Numbered from the stretch's first letter, positions 33,414 to 43,015 are shown. The stretch: DNA of 64,000 nt from Domibacillus indicus (GCF_000970685.1 NZ_LAJB01000015.1:33777-97776), one strand, 5' to 3'. Made by a program: numbers and translations. Notes: generated from the sequence alone by a model not told the origin.

Positions 33414-36350
33414 ATGAATCAGGAATACATAAAGATTTATTTAAATGGCCAAGAGTACAACGTACCATCTGGCGCCACCATTTTAGAAGCGGTGAACGGG
33501 GCAGGTCTTGCACTTCCGCAGGTATGCTACGTGCCGGAAGTAGACCCGATCCAGACATGTGATACCTGTATTGTAGAAGTGGACGGGAAGCTTATGCGCT
33601 CTTGTTCAACAAAGGTATCAGAGGGAATGGCTGTTTCTCTTTCCTCTGAACGGGCAAAAGCCGCGCAGACAGAAGGAATGGACCGTCTGCTGGAAAATCA
33701 CATGCTGTACTGCACAGTATGCGACAACAATAACGGAAACTGCACACTGCACAACACAGTGGACATGATGGGAATTGAACATCAAAAGTATCCATATACA
33801 CCAAAGGCAGATCCAACGGAAGTGGATATGTCACACCCCTTCTACCGGTATGACCCAAACCAGTGTATCGCCTGCGGACAGTGCGTGGAAGTATGCCAGA
33901 ATCTTCAGGTGAACGAAACTCTTTCGATTGACTGGGAAGCGGAACGCCCGCGCGTTCTTTGGGACCAGGGCACCTCCATTAATGATTCTTCCTGTGTCAG
34001 CTGCGGCCAGTGTGTAACGGTTTGCCCTTGTAATGCCTTAATGGAAAAATCGATGCTTGGCGAGGCTGGATTTATGACCAAGATCGAGCCGAATCTAATG
34101 GACCCAATGATTGACCTGGTCAAGGATGTAGAGCCTGGATACAGCGGAATCCTGGCTGTGTCTGAAATAGAATCGGCTATGCGCGAAACAAGAACGAAAA
34201 AAACCAAAACAGTCTGCACATTCTGCGGTGTCGGCTGCTCGTTTGAAGTATGGACAAAAGGCCGCAAAATTTTAAAAGTACAGCCAACATCAAAAGCGCC
34301 GGTTAATGCCATTTCAACCTGTGTTAAAGGGAAATTTGGCTGGGATTTCGTCAACAGCGAAGAGCGTATTACCACTCCGTTAATCCGCCAGGGCGATGAA
34401 TTTGTGGAAGTAACATGGGAAGAAGCGCTGGATGTCGTGGCATCGAGACTTGGTTCTCTTAAAGACCAGTATGGAAGCGATGCGCTTGGCTTCATTTCTT
34501 CTTCCAAAATGACTAATGAAGAAAATTACTTGATGCAGAAAATGGCGCGCCAGGTATTTGAAACGAATAATGTTGACAACTGCTCACGGTACTGCCAGTC
34601 ACCGGCTTCGTGGGGACTTCAGCAAACAGGAGGCATCGGCGGTGACTCCGGCACGATTAAGGATATTGCGTCCGCAGGTCTTGTTATTTTAGTCGGCTGT
34701 GCTCCAGCGGAAGGCCACCCGGTGCTTGCGACACGGATTAAGCGTGCTCACAAGCTGCATGGCCAGAAGTTAATCACGGTTGACCTGCGCAGACATGAAA
34801 TGGCGGACCGAGCTGATTTATTTATCCGCCCGAAACAAGGAACGGACTATGTATGGCTTGCCGCTGTAGCGAAATACATGATTGACCAGGGCTGGCATGA
34901 CCAGGCATTTATTGAGGAAAAAGTGAACTTCTTCGATGATTATGTGAAAATACTCGAACGCTTTACGCTTGAATTTGCAGAAAAAGAAACAAATATTCCA
35001 AAAGAAACATTAATTCAAATAGCAGAAATGATCCGCGATGCAGACGGAACTGCAATTTGCTGGGGAATGGGTGTTACTCAAAACGTAGCCGGGTCTCACA
35101 CATCGGCGGCGATTGCGAACCTGCTGCTTATCACCGGCAATATGGGACGTCCTGGTGCGGGTGCGTATCCGCTTCGCGGCCACAATAACGTTCAGGGAGC
35201 AGCAGATATGGGCACGATGCCAAATATCTTCCCTGGGTACCAGTCTGTTACAAATGATGAAGCACGCGCCAAGTTTGAACAGGCATATGGCGTTGATATT
35301 TCACCGAAGCCGGGGCTTGATAATATTGAAATGCTCGCGGCTATTGATAAAGGTGATTTAAAAGGCATGTATATCGCGGGAGAAGATATGGCATGGGTTG
35401 ATGCCGATTCCAATCATACCCAGGAGATGCTGGCGAAATTGGACTTCCTTGTCGTACAGGAAATTTTCTTTACCACAACCGCCCAATTCGCGGATGTGAT
35501 CTTGCCGGGTGCGCCATCTTTAGAAAAAGATGGTACGTTCACGAATACAGAACGCCGTGTTCAGCGTCTTTATCAATCGCTGGACACACTTGGAGACAGC
35601 AAGCCGGACTGGTGGATTTTTATGCAGATCGCGAAGCGGTTTGGCTACCAGTGGAACTATTCTCACCCAAGTGAAATTTTTGCGGAAATGGCAGGATTAA
35701 CACCATTCTTCAGCCAGTGTAATTATGATGTGCTGGAAGGCTGGAACAGCTTTAACTGGGGTTCTCCGGACGGAACAGATACTCCGGTTCTTTTCCTGGA
35801 CGGATTTAATTTCCCGGACAAAAAAGCGCGTCTGGCCCTGCTGGATTACGTGCCGCCGGTAGAATATCCGGAAGAATTTGATTTAACACTTAATAACGGC
35901 CGGCTTTTGGAGCAGTTCCATGAAGGCAATATGACCAACAAATCAAACGGCATGAACAAAAAGCTTCCAAAGGTATTCGTAGAAGTGTCACCGGAGCTGG
36001 CAAAAGAACGCGGCGTGGAAAGCGGCTCACTCGTCCGGCTTTTATCTCCGTATGGCTCTATTAAGCTCAATGTACTTGTGACGGACCGTGTTCAGGGAAC
36101 GGAAGTATACGTGCCTATGCACTCGGTCAGCCATGAAAATGCGGTCAACCTTCTTACCGGGAACGGTTTTGACGTGGTGACGCATACACCGGCTTATAAA
36201 CAAACAAAAGTGCGGATGGAAGTGCTGAGCGTCACTGGAGAAAATCCGCTGCCAAAGACAAGTCCAAGAAACAAAAAGCGCCATCCTCAAAATGGAGTGG
36301 AAGCTGAGCGCAAGTGGAAGCGCCCTGGATATGTTTCATTGGTTGACTAA
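33414..36350 (+). CDS. yrhE: Formate dehydrogenase-like molybdopterin oxidoreductase (YrhE type)
   Basis: 978 residues. Order: 2Fe-2S ferredoxin domain (YVPEVDPIQTCDTCIVEVDG), His-Cys cluster (HMLYCTVCDNNNGNC), two 4Fe-4S motifs (CIACGQCVEVCQN; CVSCGQCVTVCPCN), then the Mo/W-bis-MGD catalytic part with CTFCGVGCSFEVW. The active-site segment is DNCSRYCQSPAS: Cys, not selenocysteine, followed by Gln where classical formate dehydrogenases have His. AAAAGGAG precedes ATG 33,414. Likely cytosolic; electron acceptor unclear. Confidence 0.92.
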   Translation: MNQEYIKIYLNGQEYNVPSGATILEAVNGAGLALPQVCYVPEVDPIQTCDTCIVEVDGKLMRSCSTKVSEGMAVSLSSERAKAAQTEGMDRLLENHMLYCTVCDNNNGNCTLHNTVDMMGIEHQKYPYTPKADPTEVDMSHPFYRYDPNQCIACGQCVEVCQNLQVNETLSIDWEAERPRVLWDQGTSINDSSCVSCGQCVTVCPCNALMEKSMLGEAGFMTKIEPNLMDPMIDLVKDVEPGYSGILAVSEIESAMRETRTKKTKTVCTFCGVGCSFEVWTKGRKILKVQPTSKAPVNAISTCVKGKFGWDFVNSEERITTPLIRQGDEFVEVTWEEALDVVASRLGSLKDQYGSDALGFISSSKMTNEENYLMQKMARQVFETNNVDNCSRYCQSPASWGLQQTGGIGGDSGTIKDIASAGLVILVGCAPAEGHPVLATRIKRAHKLHGQKLITVDLRRHEMADRADLFIRPKQGTDYVWLAAVAKYMIDQGWHDQAFIEEKVNFFDDYVKILERFTLEFAEKETNIPKETLIQIAEMIRDADGTAICWGMGVTQNVAGSHTSAAIANLLLITGNMGRPGAGAYPLRGHNNVQGAADMGTMPNIFPGYQSVTNDEARAKFEQAYGVDISPKPGLDNIEMLAAIDKGDLKGMYIAGEDMAWVDADSNHTQEMLAKLDFLVVQEIFFTTTAQFADVILPGAPSLEKDGTFTNTERRVQRLYQSLDTLGDSKPDWWIFMQIAKRFGYQWNYSHPSEIFAEMAGLTPFFSQCNYDVLEGWNSFNWGSPDGTDTPVLFLDGFNFPDKKARLALLDYVPPVEYPEEFDLTLNNGRLLEQFHEGNMTNKSNGMNKKLPKVFVEVSPELAKERGVESGSLVRLLSPYGSIKLNVLVTDRVQGTEVYVPMHSVSHENAVNLLTGNGFDVVTHTPAYKQTKVRMEVLSVTGENPLPKTSPRNKKRHPQNGVEAERKWKRPGYVSLVD

Positions 36351-36367
36351 TTGAAGGAGGAAAGAGG

Positions 36368-36841
36368 ATGGCAAGTCCGATCAGCGCGTTAAAAAAACGT
36401 GAGTGGAATGAAGAAGAAAAAAAGCAGCAGTCACTTACCAAGCTGGCAGATGGTTTATCGGAAAATGAAGAAGCTCTTCAAAAAACACTCGCTGTTGTCC
36501 GCGAGCTTCATGACAGCGGAATTCTTGAAGCGGCGGAGTCCATGCTGAAAGCAAAAGAACATATTGCGGAAATCGCATTGGGACAGGTTGGCCGAAAAGA
36601 AGTAACATCTTTACTGAACAATTTGATGGCAGCGGCGGGCGTTTTAACCGCAATTGACCCGGAGCAAACGAAAAAGCTCCTGTCCGGCGTGACGACAGGG
36701 CTTGAAGATGCCAGAGAAAACAACAGCCAGAAAGTCGGCGTGCTTGATTTAATGAAAGCCTTGAAAGACCCGGATATTAACCGGGCCGTCAACTTCGGCC
36801 TGAACTTTCTCAGAGGCGTTGGAAAAGAATTAAAAGAATAA
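36368..36841 (+). CDS. yrhD: DUF1641 protein accompanying formate dehydrogenase (YrhD)
   Basis: A 157-residue helical protein. The segment SGVTTGLEDARENNSQKVGV followed by LDLMKALKDPDINRAVNFGLNFLRGVGKELK is the DUF1641 core. It follows yrhE by 17 bases with GAAGGAGG, as in B. subtilis. It is presumably an accessory subunit or maturation factor of the dehydrogenase; not established. Confidence 0.88.
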   Translation: MASPISALKKREWNEEEKKQQSLTKLADGLSENEEALQKTLAVVRELHDSGILEAAESMLKAKEHIAEIALGQVGRKEVTSLLNNLMAAAGVLTAIDPEQTKKLLSGVTTGLEDARENNSQKVGVLDLMKALKDPDINRAVNFGLNFLRGVGKELKE

Positions 36842-36850
36842 AAGCAACCG

Positions 36851-36881
36851 CGGGAAGGCAGCAAACAGCGCTGCCTTCCCG
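36851..36881 (+). terminator. Strong hairpin after yrhD
   Basis: CGGGAAGGCAGC and GCTGCCTTCCCG pair perfectly over 12 bp around AAACAGC. Only GTTC follows, so termination strength is uncertain. Confidence 0.55.
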
Positions 36882-36913
36882 TTCATGTATGGCTAAACAG
36901 GAGTGGGAATTTT

Positions 36914-37969
36914 ATGAATAAAGAACAAGTGCTGCAGGCATTAGAGCATGTACAGGATCCCGAGCTGCATCGGTCTCTCGTTGAGCTGAATATGATCCGG
37001 AATATTAAAATAGACGGGGCATCCATCAGCCTTGATGTGATTTTAACGATAGCAGGGTGTCCATTGAAAGCAAAAATCAAGCAGGATGTCGAAGAGGCTC
37101 TTTTAAAAGCCGGCTTTCAAAATATCCAGCTTTCTTTTGGAAGTATGACCGATGAAGAAAGAAAATTACTATCCGCTTCTCTTCGCCAGGCGTCGGCTGC
37201 CGAGAGCGGAATGCCGGCACTGTTAAAGCCGGATTCCGGCGTGACCTTTCTTGCGGTAACCAGCGGAAAAGGCGGAGTGGGCAAATCAACCGTAACGATT
37301 AATCTGGCGGTTGCTCTGGCCAGGCTCGGCAAAAAAGTCGGTATTTTAGATGCGGATATTTATGGCTTCAGCATTCCTGTGATGATGGGCATTACAGACA
37401 AGCCGGTCATGATTGACCAGACAGCTGTGCCGGTCATGAGCCATGGCGTTGCCGTTATGTCGATGGGCTTTTTTTCGCCTGACAACGGGCCTGTTATGTG
37501 GCGGGGGCCGATGCTGAACAAATGGATCCGCAACTTTTTAGTGAATACACACTGGGGAGAGCTTGATTACTTGCTGCTCGACCTGCCTCCGGGTACCGGA
37601 GACGTCGCTATTGATGTAGCAGCCATGATTCCTCAGGCGAAAGAATTGGTCGTGACAACTCCCCATCAGGCAGCTTCTTATGTCGCTGCACGGGCAGGCA
37701 TGATGGCCAAGCATACGAAGCATGAAATTGCCGGTGTAGTAGAGAACATGGCTTATATGGAAGAAAAAGACGGCACAAAAGTATATTTATTTGGAAAAGG
37801 AGGCGGCGATCAGCTGGCAGAGCGTTTGCAGACGAGTGTGATAGCCCGTATCCCTCTCCAGCCGGCAGGGGAGGCCGCGGCGTCATCTGTTGCCGATGAA
37901 GAAACAGAAGCAGGGGAAGCGTTTGAGCTTCTTGCAGAAACCATTGATTTTACGTACAAACAGCTGTAA
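36914..37969 (+). CDS. salA: Mrp/ApbC-family P-loop ATPase (SalA)
   Basis: 351 residues. The N-terminal MIP18/DUF59 domain (1-85) is followed by a deviant Walker A, SGKGGVGKSTVTINLA (about 114-129), LDADIYGFSIP and LDLPPGTGDV. No CxxC is seen near the C-terminus, unlike Fe-S scaffold Nbp35. B. subtilis SalA (YbaL) has this form and represses scoC; ApbC roles in Fe-S delivery are also known. Placement after the Fe-S-rich YrhE is suggestive. AGGAG upstream. Confidence 0.88.
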   Translation: MNKEQVLQALEHVQDPELHRSLVELNMIRNIKIDGASISLDVILTIAGCPLKAKIKQDVEEALLKAGFQNIQLSFGSMTDEERKLLSASLRQASAAESGMPALLKPDSGVTFLAVTSGKGGVGKSTVTINLAVALARLGKKVGILDADIYGFSIPVMMGITDKPVMIDQTAVPVMSHGVAVMSMGFFSPDNGPVMWRGPMLNKWIRNFLVNTHWGELDYLLLDLPPGTGDVAIDVAAMIPQAKELVVTTPHQAASYVAARAGMMAKHTKHEIAGVVENMAYMEEKDGTKVYLFGKGGGDQLAERLQTSVIARIPLQPAGEAAASSVADEETEAGEAFELLAETIDFTYKQL

Positions 37970-37999
37970 CAGAAGCCGTTCGTACGGGGAGGAAAAACG

Positions 38000-38440
38000 A
38001 TGATCATACAAAAAGAAGCACTTATTCCTTTGCAGCAAGTACCGGACCGTCTGCGTGAACGGTTTCCGGCGCTTTCGTTTCCAGGTGGGCAAATGGTTCA
38101 GGAGGCTGCAGATTATTTAAACGTTTCTCCTTCGGATTTGTTTTTTAATCCAAAGAAAGACAGTGCACCGTTCGTTTATTATAAAGACGTGGTATTCATT
38201 GAGCTGCCGGAAGTGCTGACTGTTGATGAGCTGGAATTAACAAAAATGAAAATGAAAATCAAACAGACACACATCAGCTTAAAGCGGTTTGTTAAACAAA
38301 AAGAATGGAAACGGCTGTTTTTGTTTATGGACCCCCGCATTTTGCTGCCGGCTTACGACGAGCTGGTTAACGAGATTCCAGAAGACCAGAAAGAAGAAGT
38401 CCTGCAGGCCATCCGCAGACGGCTGGGAACAGGAAGATAG
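38000..38440 (+). CDS. Hypothetical protein, 146 aa, downstream of salA
   Basis: Not recognised. Soluble mixed alpha/beta protein, acidic then Lys-rich, with KMKMKIKQTHISLKRFVKQK near the middle. GAGGAAAAACG before ATG, 30 bases after salA, suggests cotranscription. A terminator follows. Confidence 0.6.
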   Translation: MIIQKEALIPLQQVPDRLRERFPALSFPGGQMVQEAADYLNVSPSDLFFNPKKDSAPFVYYKDVVFIELPEVLTVDELELTKMKMKIKQTHISLKRFVKQKEWKRLFLFMDPRILLPAYDELVNEIPEDQKEEVLQAIRRRLGTGR

Positions 38441-38501
38441 ACCACCAAAAATAAAATAGGCGCTCTTTTAAGCCGCTGGTTATCGGCTGCTAATACATTA
38501 A

Positions 38502-38538
38502 AACAGGACTGCTCTCGGTGCAGCCCTGTTATTTTTTT
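38502..38538 (+). terminator. Terminator after the salA unit
   Basis: AACAGGACTGC and GTGCAGCCCTGTT around TCTCG with one mismatch, then ATTTTTTT. Confidence 0.82.
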
Positions 38539-38690
38539 AGCTCAAATCCTATATGGCTGAGTGCCGGAATGGCATCTAGTGCTGGCTGCTTTTATGGCAA
38601 GATCCGGATGAAAATCGGTTAAAATCGGCGTTACGCCCATCAGCTTCAAAATCGTAACAACTTTTAAAATAGTATCAAGACTCGATCCCA
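38524..38690 (-). pseudogene. Fragment of an RsbR-like STAS domain gene
   Basis: The minus strand encodes DTILKVVTILKLMGVTPILT and DFHPDLAIKA, resembling the end of a STAS domain of RsbR paralogues. A one-base shift then restores LDAIPALSHIGFELKK before a stop. The fragment ends abruptly where plus-strand lytS-like sequence begins, so it is a truncated remnant. Confidence 0.5.
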
Positions 38691-39060
38691 ATAAGGCGAG
38701 AAAGCTGCTGATTTCGCTTTCCCGTTTTCTGAGGAAAAATTTATGCGCCACTACGGCGGACTGGACTACTCTTTCAGAAGAACTGGATTATGTAAAAGCG
38801 TATTTATCGATTGAAGAAACGAGATTTGAAGAGAAACTCCATATCCATTATAAGATCGATGAGTCAGTTCTTCATCAGCGCATTCCGCCCCTGACACTCC
38901 AGCCGCTTGTGGAGAATGCTGTAAAGTACAGTATGGCTGGATCTGGCAGCCATAACGTTTTCATTTCGATTCAATCCCATTATGAAAATCGTGTTCTGAT
39001 TGTCGATGATGAGCCATACAGCCAAAAAGAGCATCGGAGCATCCGGCTGTGCAGGTAGCT
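38676..39060 (+). pseudogene. Remnant of a LytS-type sensor histidine kinase
   Basis: The plus frame reads SRLDPNKARKLLISLSRFLR, then LDYVKAYLSIEETRFEEKLH and PPLTLQPLVENAVKYS, the dimerisation region and N-box of LytS-family kinases. The membrane sensor, the H-box and the C-terminal ATP lid are missing. The frame runs directly into a response-regulator start (RVLIVDDEPYS) and stops, so a deletion has joined kinase to regulator. Confidence 0.8.
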
Positions 39061-39641
39061 GGTGAAGCAGATTCCGGTGAACAGGCAGTCATCAAAAGCA
39101 TCCTCCTTCAGCCGGATGCCGTATTGCTCGATATTGAAATGCCAGGGATAACCGGTCTTGAAGCAGCGGAAGCCCTGCGTGAATTAAAGAGGGTGCCGGA
39201 ATTTGTGTTTGCGACGGCCTATCCGCAGTTCGCTGCTGAGGCGTTCTGCTATGAGGCTGTTGCCCGGCTCAAAAAAAAATCCTGCCAGAATCGAAAAAAA
39301 GTGTGAAGCACTCAAGCAAACTTGCTGTAGAACATGAAGGAGATATTTTTTACATAAACCCTGGTGACATCTTATATATTACACGCGAAGAAAAAACAAG
39401 CAAAATCGTGACGATGGAGTATGCCTATGAAATAAAGACGCCGATAAAAGAGCTGCAGGCGCGTTTTAGCAGCTATCCTTTTTTTCGCATTCATAAAAGC
39501 TTTCTTATGCATCTTGATTATGTAAGAAAGCTGACCCCCTGGTTTAACGGTGCGTATCAGCTTGAGCTGAAAGAGCGGGACGAGGTGCTTCCTGTCAGCC
39601 GCAACTATGTGAAAGAACTGAGGCAGCGGCTGGAGCTTTAA
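38994..39641 (+). pseudogene. Frameshifted LytT-type response regulator (receiver + LytTR)
   Basis: Pieces in three frames: RVLIVDDEPYS; then HPAVQVAGEADSGEQAVIKS with LLDIEMPGITGLEAAEAL; then, after a shift in an A-run near 39,297, a LytTR DNA-binding domain (39,303-39,641: GDIFYINPGDILYITREE, FFRIHKSFLMHLDYVRKLTP). The receiver lacks its middle helix and the KPF segment. The final LytTR frame could still be translated from GTG 39,303 but has no good ribosome binding site. It lies directly upstream of cstA, its likely former target. Confidence 0.82.
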
Positions 39642-39773
39642 CTGACATGTCAGCATGCTGTTTCAACATGACGGCCGCTTTTTTTAACATGATAGGGGTT
39701 TTTTTATCAGTTTGTGCTTTATTCCTCTATACTTGTTATAAGCGATTACAACAAGTGAAGGAGGAATGAAATA

Positions 39774-41219
39774 ATGATTACTTTTTTAGTTTCACTCGCT
39801 TTGCTCGTTTTGGGCTATTTTACGTACGGGAAATTCATTGAACGAATGTTTGGCGTAAAGGAAGGCCGGTCCACGCCGGCGTATACGCACCGGGATGGTG
39901 TGGATTACCTGCCGATGAGTGAGAGAAAAAATTCGTTAATCCAGCTGCTGAATATTGCGGGTGTGGGTCCTATATTCGGCCCGATCATGGGGGCGCTGTA
40001 CGGTCCTGTCGCGTTTATCTGGATTGTGGCCGGCTGTATTTTTGCCGGTGCGGTTCATGATTACTTAACCGGGATGATTTCCATTCGCAATCGCGGCGCT
40101 CATCTGCCGGAGCTTGCGGGCAGATTTTTAGGCAAAGCGATGAAGCATGTGGTGAACGCTTTTGCTATTTTGCTGCTGGTGCTTGTCGGAACGGTTTTTG
40201 TAACGTCACCAGCAGATCTTCTGTTTAATCTGATGGATGGCTGGATGGGCATTGGTGTTATTACAGGACTTATTTTTGCTTATTATATTTTAGCCACACT
40301 TTTGCCGATTGATAAAATCATCGGGCGCTTTTACCCGATTTTCGGTGCACTGCTTATTATCAGCGCGGTTGGTGTCGGCATATCTCTTGTTGTGACAGGA
40401 GCGCCGATTCCAGAATTAACTCTGACCAATATGCATCCGGACAATCTGCCTATCTTCCCGCTGCTGTTTTTAACAATTTCCTGCGGCGCTCTGTCTGGAT
40501 TTCACGCAACACAAACGCCGATTATTTCCCGCACGACGGAAAATGAAAAGCAGGGAAGAAGAATTTTTTATGGCATGATGATCGCAGAAGGTATGATCGC
40601 CATGATCTGGGCGGCTGCAGCGATGAGTTTATTCCAGGGGCCTGCCGGCTTAAATGAGCTGCTGGCGAACGGGGGGCCGGCGGCTGTTGTCAGTGAAGCA
40701 TCTGTCCTGTCATTGGGCGCAATCGGCGGCACACTGACGATTCTCGGGGTAATCGTTCTTCCAATTACATCGGGAGACACGGCTTTCAGAAGTGCCAGAA
40801 TGATTATTGCGGATTATTTAAATGTGGGACAGGCTAAAATTTCCAGCCGCCTCTGGATTGCCCTGCCGCTTTTTGTGATTTCTTATGCACTAACAAAAAT
40901 TGATTTTAATATCTTATGGCGCTACTTTTCGTGGGCGAATCAGTCCACGGCTGTCATCGCGCTGTGGGTGGCTTCAGTTTATTTATTCGTCGCCGGCAAA
41001 AATTACTTTGTGGCGATGATTCCGGCTGTTTTTATGACTATGGCCACAATGACGTATATATTGAATGCGCAGATTGGCTTTAATCTGCCGCTCAACACGT
41101 CTTATTATGCAGGAGCGGTGATCACGGCTGTTCTTACTGTCCTGTTTTTCAAACGCGCCAGAAGAGCGAAAAGAAACAAGCTTCCGCTTGAAGAAGTGCC
41201 GGGCCGGCCGGCTGCATAA
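39774..41219 (+). CDS. cstA: CstA-family carbon starvation / pyruvate-peptide transporter
   Basis: A 481-residue polytopic membrane protein. FGPIMGALYGPVAFIWIVAG, AVHDYLTGMISIRNRGAHLP, SGFHATQTPIISRTTENEKQ and ITSGDTAFRSARMIIAD are signature CstA stretches. It is of the shorter class typical of Firmicutes. CstA relatives are often encoded beside LytS/LytT-type regulators (compare BtsSR-BtsT), and here that pair is decayed. GAAGGAGG upstream of ATG. Confidence 0.93.
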   Translation: MITFLVSLALLVLGYFTYGKFIERMFGVKEGRSTPAYTHRDGVDYLPMSERKNSLIQLLNIAGVGPIFGPIMGALYGPVAFIWIVAGCIFAGAVHDYLTGMISIRNRGAHLPELAGRFLGKAMKHVVNAFAILLLVLVGTVFVTSPADLLFNLMDGWMGIGVITGLIFAYYILATLLPIDKIIGRFYPIFGALLIISAVGVGISLVVTGAPIPELTLTNMHPDNLPIFPLLFLTISCGALSGFHATQTPIISRTTENEKQGRRIFYGMMIAEGMIAMIWAAAAMSLFQGPAGLNELLANGGPAAVVSEASVLSLGAIGGTLTILGVIVLPITSGDTAFRSARMIIADYLNVGQAKISSRLWIALPLFVISYALTKIDFNILWRYFSWANQSTAVIALWVASVYLFVAGKNYFVAMIPAVFMTMATMTYILNAQIGFNLPLNTSYYAGAVITAVLTVLFFKRARRAKRNKLPLEEVPGRPAA

Positions 41220-41230
41220 AAACCAGACAA

Positions 41231-41263
41231 AAGAGGCAATCTTTTCATGATTGTCTCTTTTTT
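41231..41263 (+). terminator. Terminator of cstA
   Basis: AAGAGGCAATC and GATTGTCTCTT around TTTTCAT, followed by TTTT. Confidence 0.85.
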
Positions 41264-41331
41264 GCGTGTAGTAAGACGGCCGGGCGGGTAGAGGGAAATA
41301 AATATTTACATAAGAGGAGGCTGCCAATCGC

Positions 41332-42288
41332 ATGATTGAACTATTAAAAAAAGGAAATACATCCTCCGGTGTTGCCGCACTGGGCAATACGGTTCTTGCT
41401 GTGTTGAAATTTTTCGCTTCTGCTTTCAGCGGCAGCGGAACGATGTTTGCCTCGGCTATGCATTCACTGGCGGATGCCATTAATCAGGGATTTGTTTATT
41501 TTGGCAGTTCGCTTGCTGAAATGAGGCCTTCGAAGCGGTTTCCAGCCGGGTTCGGACGTCTTGTCAATATTTTTTGTATGATCGCAGTGATTGTCGTGTC
41601 TATTATGGCATATGAAACCATACTAAAAGGCTGGAAGCTTCTACAGCATCCGGAAGAATCAACAGACTTTTTATTAAACGCACTGGTTCTGCTGGCCGCT
41701 TTTATTATTGATGGATTTATTCTTTTTAAAGCCATGAAAGAGATCCTTCACGAAGCACGTGTGGAGAGAAAAGGAAACATCATTGCACAGGCATTTAAAA
41801 ATGTTGGAAAGGCGTCTCCAGCGACCCGGCTTGTTTTTTACGAAGACCTGGTAGCAACGTCCGGTGCTGTGCTTGCGTTTATCGGAATCAGCCTGGCGCA
41901 GGCCGGTATTTTAGCAGCCGATGGAGCGATTACTATTTTAATCGGCCTGCTTATGGTATTTGTGGCATTCCGGGTCGGGTATGATAATATGGTCGGGCTG
42001 ATTGGAGTGGCAGCTCCTGTTGAAATTGAAACAAAGGTAGCCGAGACGATTTTAGCGGATACGGATACTGTTGATATCCATTCACTGCGTGTGTTACAGG
42101 AAGGGCGCTCTTATCATGTGGAAGGAATTGTAGAGCTCCGCAAAGGAATGACGCTTGCTGAAGCAGATGATATTAAATTCCGTGTGAAAAACCGCCTGCT
42201 GAATGAACCGGAAATCAGCGATGTTACGCTCGGGATTATTGAAGACGATGGAACAGCAAGCTGGTCCTCTTCTCCAAAAACTGTCTAA
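41332..42288 (+). CDS. Cation diffusion facilitator family transporter
   Basis: 318 residues, about six membrane segments plus a cytosolic C-terminal domain. MHSLADAINQGFVYFG carries the first-site HxxxD motif (His, Asp), and EDLVATSGAVLAFIG (about 178-192) the second acidic site. It probably exports Zn, Mn, Fe or a related divalent metal; specificity cannot be read. The C-terminal domain (about 225-318) resembles the metallochaperone-like CDF fold. GAGGAGG upstream of ATG. Confidence 0.9.
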   Translation: MIELLKKGNTSSGVAALGNTVLAVLKFFASAFSGSGTMFASAMHSLADAINQGFVYFGSSLAEMRPSKRFPAGFGRLVNIFCMIAVIVVSIMAYETILKGWKLLQHPEESTDFLLNALVLLAAFIIDGFILFKAMKEILHEARVERKGNIIAQAFKNVGKASPATRLVFYEDLVATSGAVLAFIGISLAQAGILAADGAITILIGLLMVFVAFRVGYDNMVGLIGVAAPVEIETKVAETILADTDTVDIHSLRVLQEGRSYHVEGIVELRKGMTLAEADDIKFRVKNRLLNEPEISDVTLGIIEDDGTASWSSSPKTV

Positions 42289-42289
42289 A

Positions 42290-42321
42290 AGCCGGATGAG
42301 GATTTTCCTCATCCGGTTTTT
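42290..42321 (+). terminator. Terminator of the CDF gene
   Basis: CCGGATGAGG and CCTCATCCGG, a 10-bp perfect stem, followed by TTTTTC. Confidence 0.9.
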
Positions 42322-42433
42322 CTGCTTTTTTACTTGCTTTGCGCGCAAAAATTGCCTGTTCTGTTCCCGAATAAAATAAGAGCCCTGCCGCACACTATGC
42401 AGGCAACACAATTTATTCAGGAGGCGATATTGT

Positions 42434-43006
42434 ATGACTTCCCCACAATTTAACCATGGCGCGCATGAAATACTTGATGTTCATGAGGTCTTATCCAGTG
42501 CAGTTGGCACGTTAAGCAAATTTACGATGCTTCGTCCGCAAATCAAGGATACGGAACTTTTAGACATTGCAAACCGCCAGTATGAATTTATGCAGCAGGG
42601 ATATAATACGCTTCTCGACTGCTTTAAGTCCGGGAAGGATCCGGCTGTTCCGACAAAAGTTTATAAGATGAAGCAGGACAATGATTGTGTATACGGCCTT
42701 CAAACAAAAGAGCCGAAAAAGCCGATTGAAGATCCTGCGCAAATTAATGATGAATTGATTTCAGGATTTATGCTTGATGCACATAAGTTCAGTACAAGTG
42801 TAAAATCAAAAGCAGCCCTTGAATCAACAAACCCGGTTGTCCGCCGCGTTCTGGCAGATTCAATTCCAAACTGCATTGAAATGGCATATGAAATTTCTCT
42901 TTATCAAAACAAGCATGGCTACTACCAGGTGCCGCAGCTTGCGGAAGCAGACATGAAAATTATGCAGCAAAGCTACGGCCCGGCCCTTCAGCCGGTGCAT
43001 TCATAA
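42434..43006 (+). CDS. Spore coat protein, CotF family
   Basis: A 190-residue four-helix protein of the ferritin-like CotF family. HGAHEILDVHEVLSSAVGTL and ELLDIANRQYEFMQQGYNTL are typical N-terminal helices; ELISGFMLDAHKFSTSVKSK and CIEMAYEISLYQNKHGYYQVP follow. CotF relatives are mother-cell-expressed coat components. Ribosome binding site is CAGGAGG. Confidence 0.85.
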   Translation: MTSPQFNHGAHEILDVHEVLSSAVGTLSKFTMLRPQIKDTELLDIANRQYEFMQQGYNTLLDCFKSGKDPAVPTKVYKMKQDNDCVYGLQTKEPKKPIEDPAQINDELISGFMLDAHKFSTSVKSKAALESTNPVVRRVLADSIPNCIEMAYEISLYQNKHGYYQVPQLAEADMKIMQQSYGPALQPVHS

Positions 43007-43015
43007 AAATGGAAG

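Noticed and set aside
38542..38751. 69-codon minus frame as an intact small gene
   Set aside because: Its first third is antisense to the lytS remnant and its last third is out of frame with the STAS continuation; treated as a pseudogene fragment.
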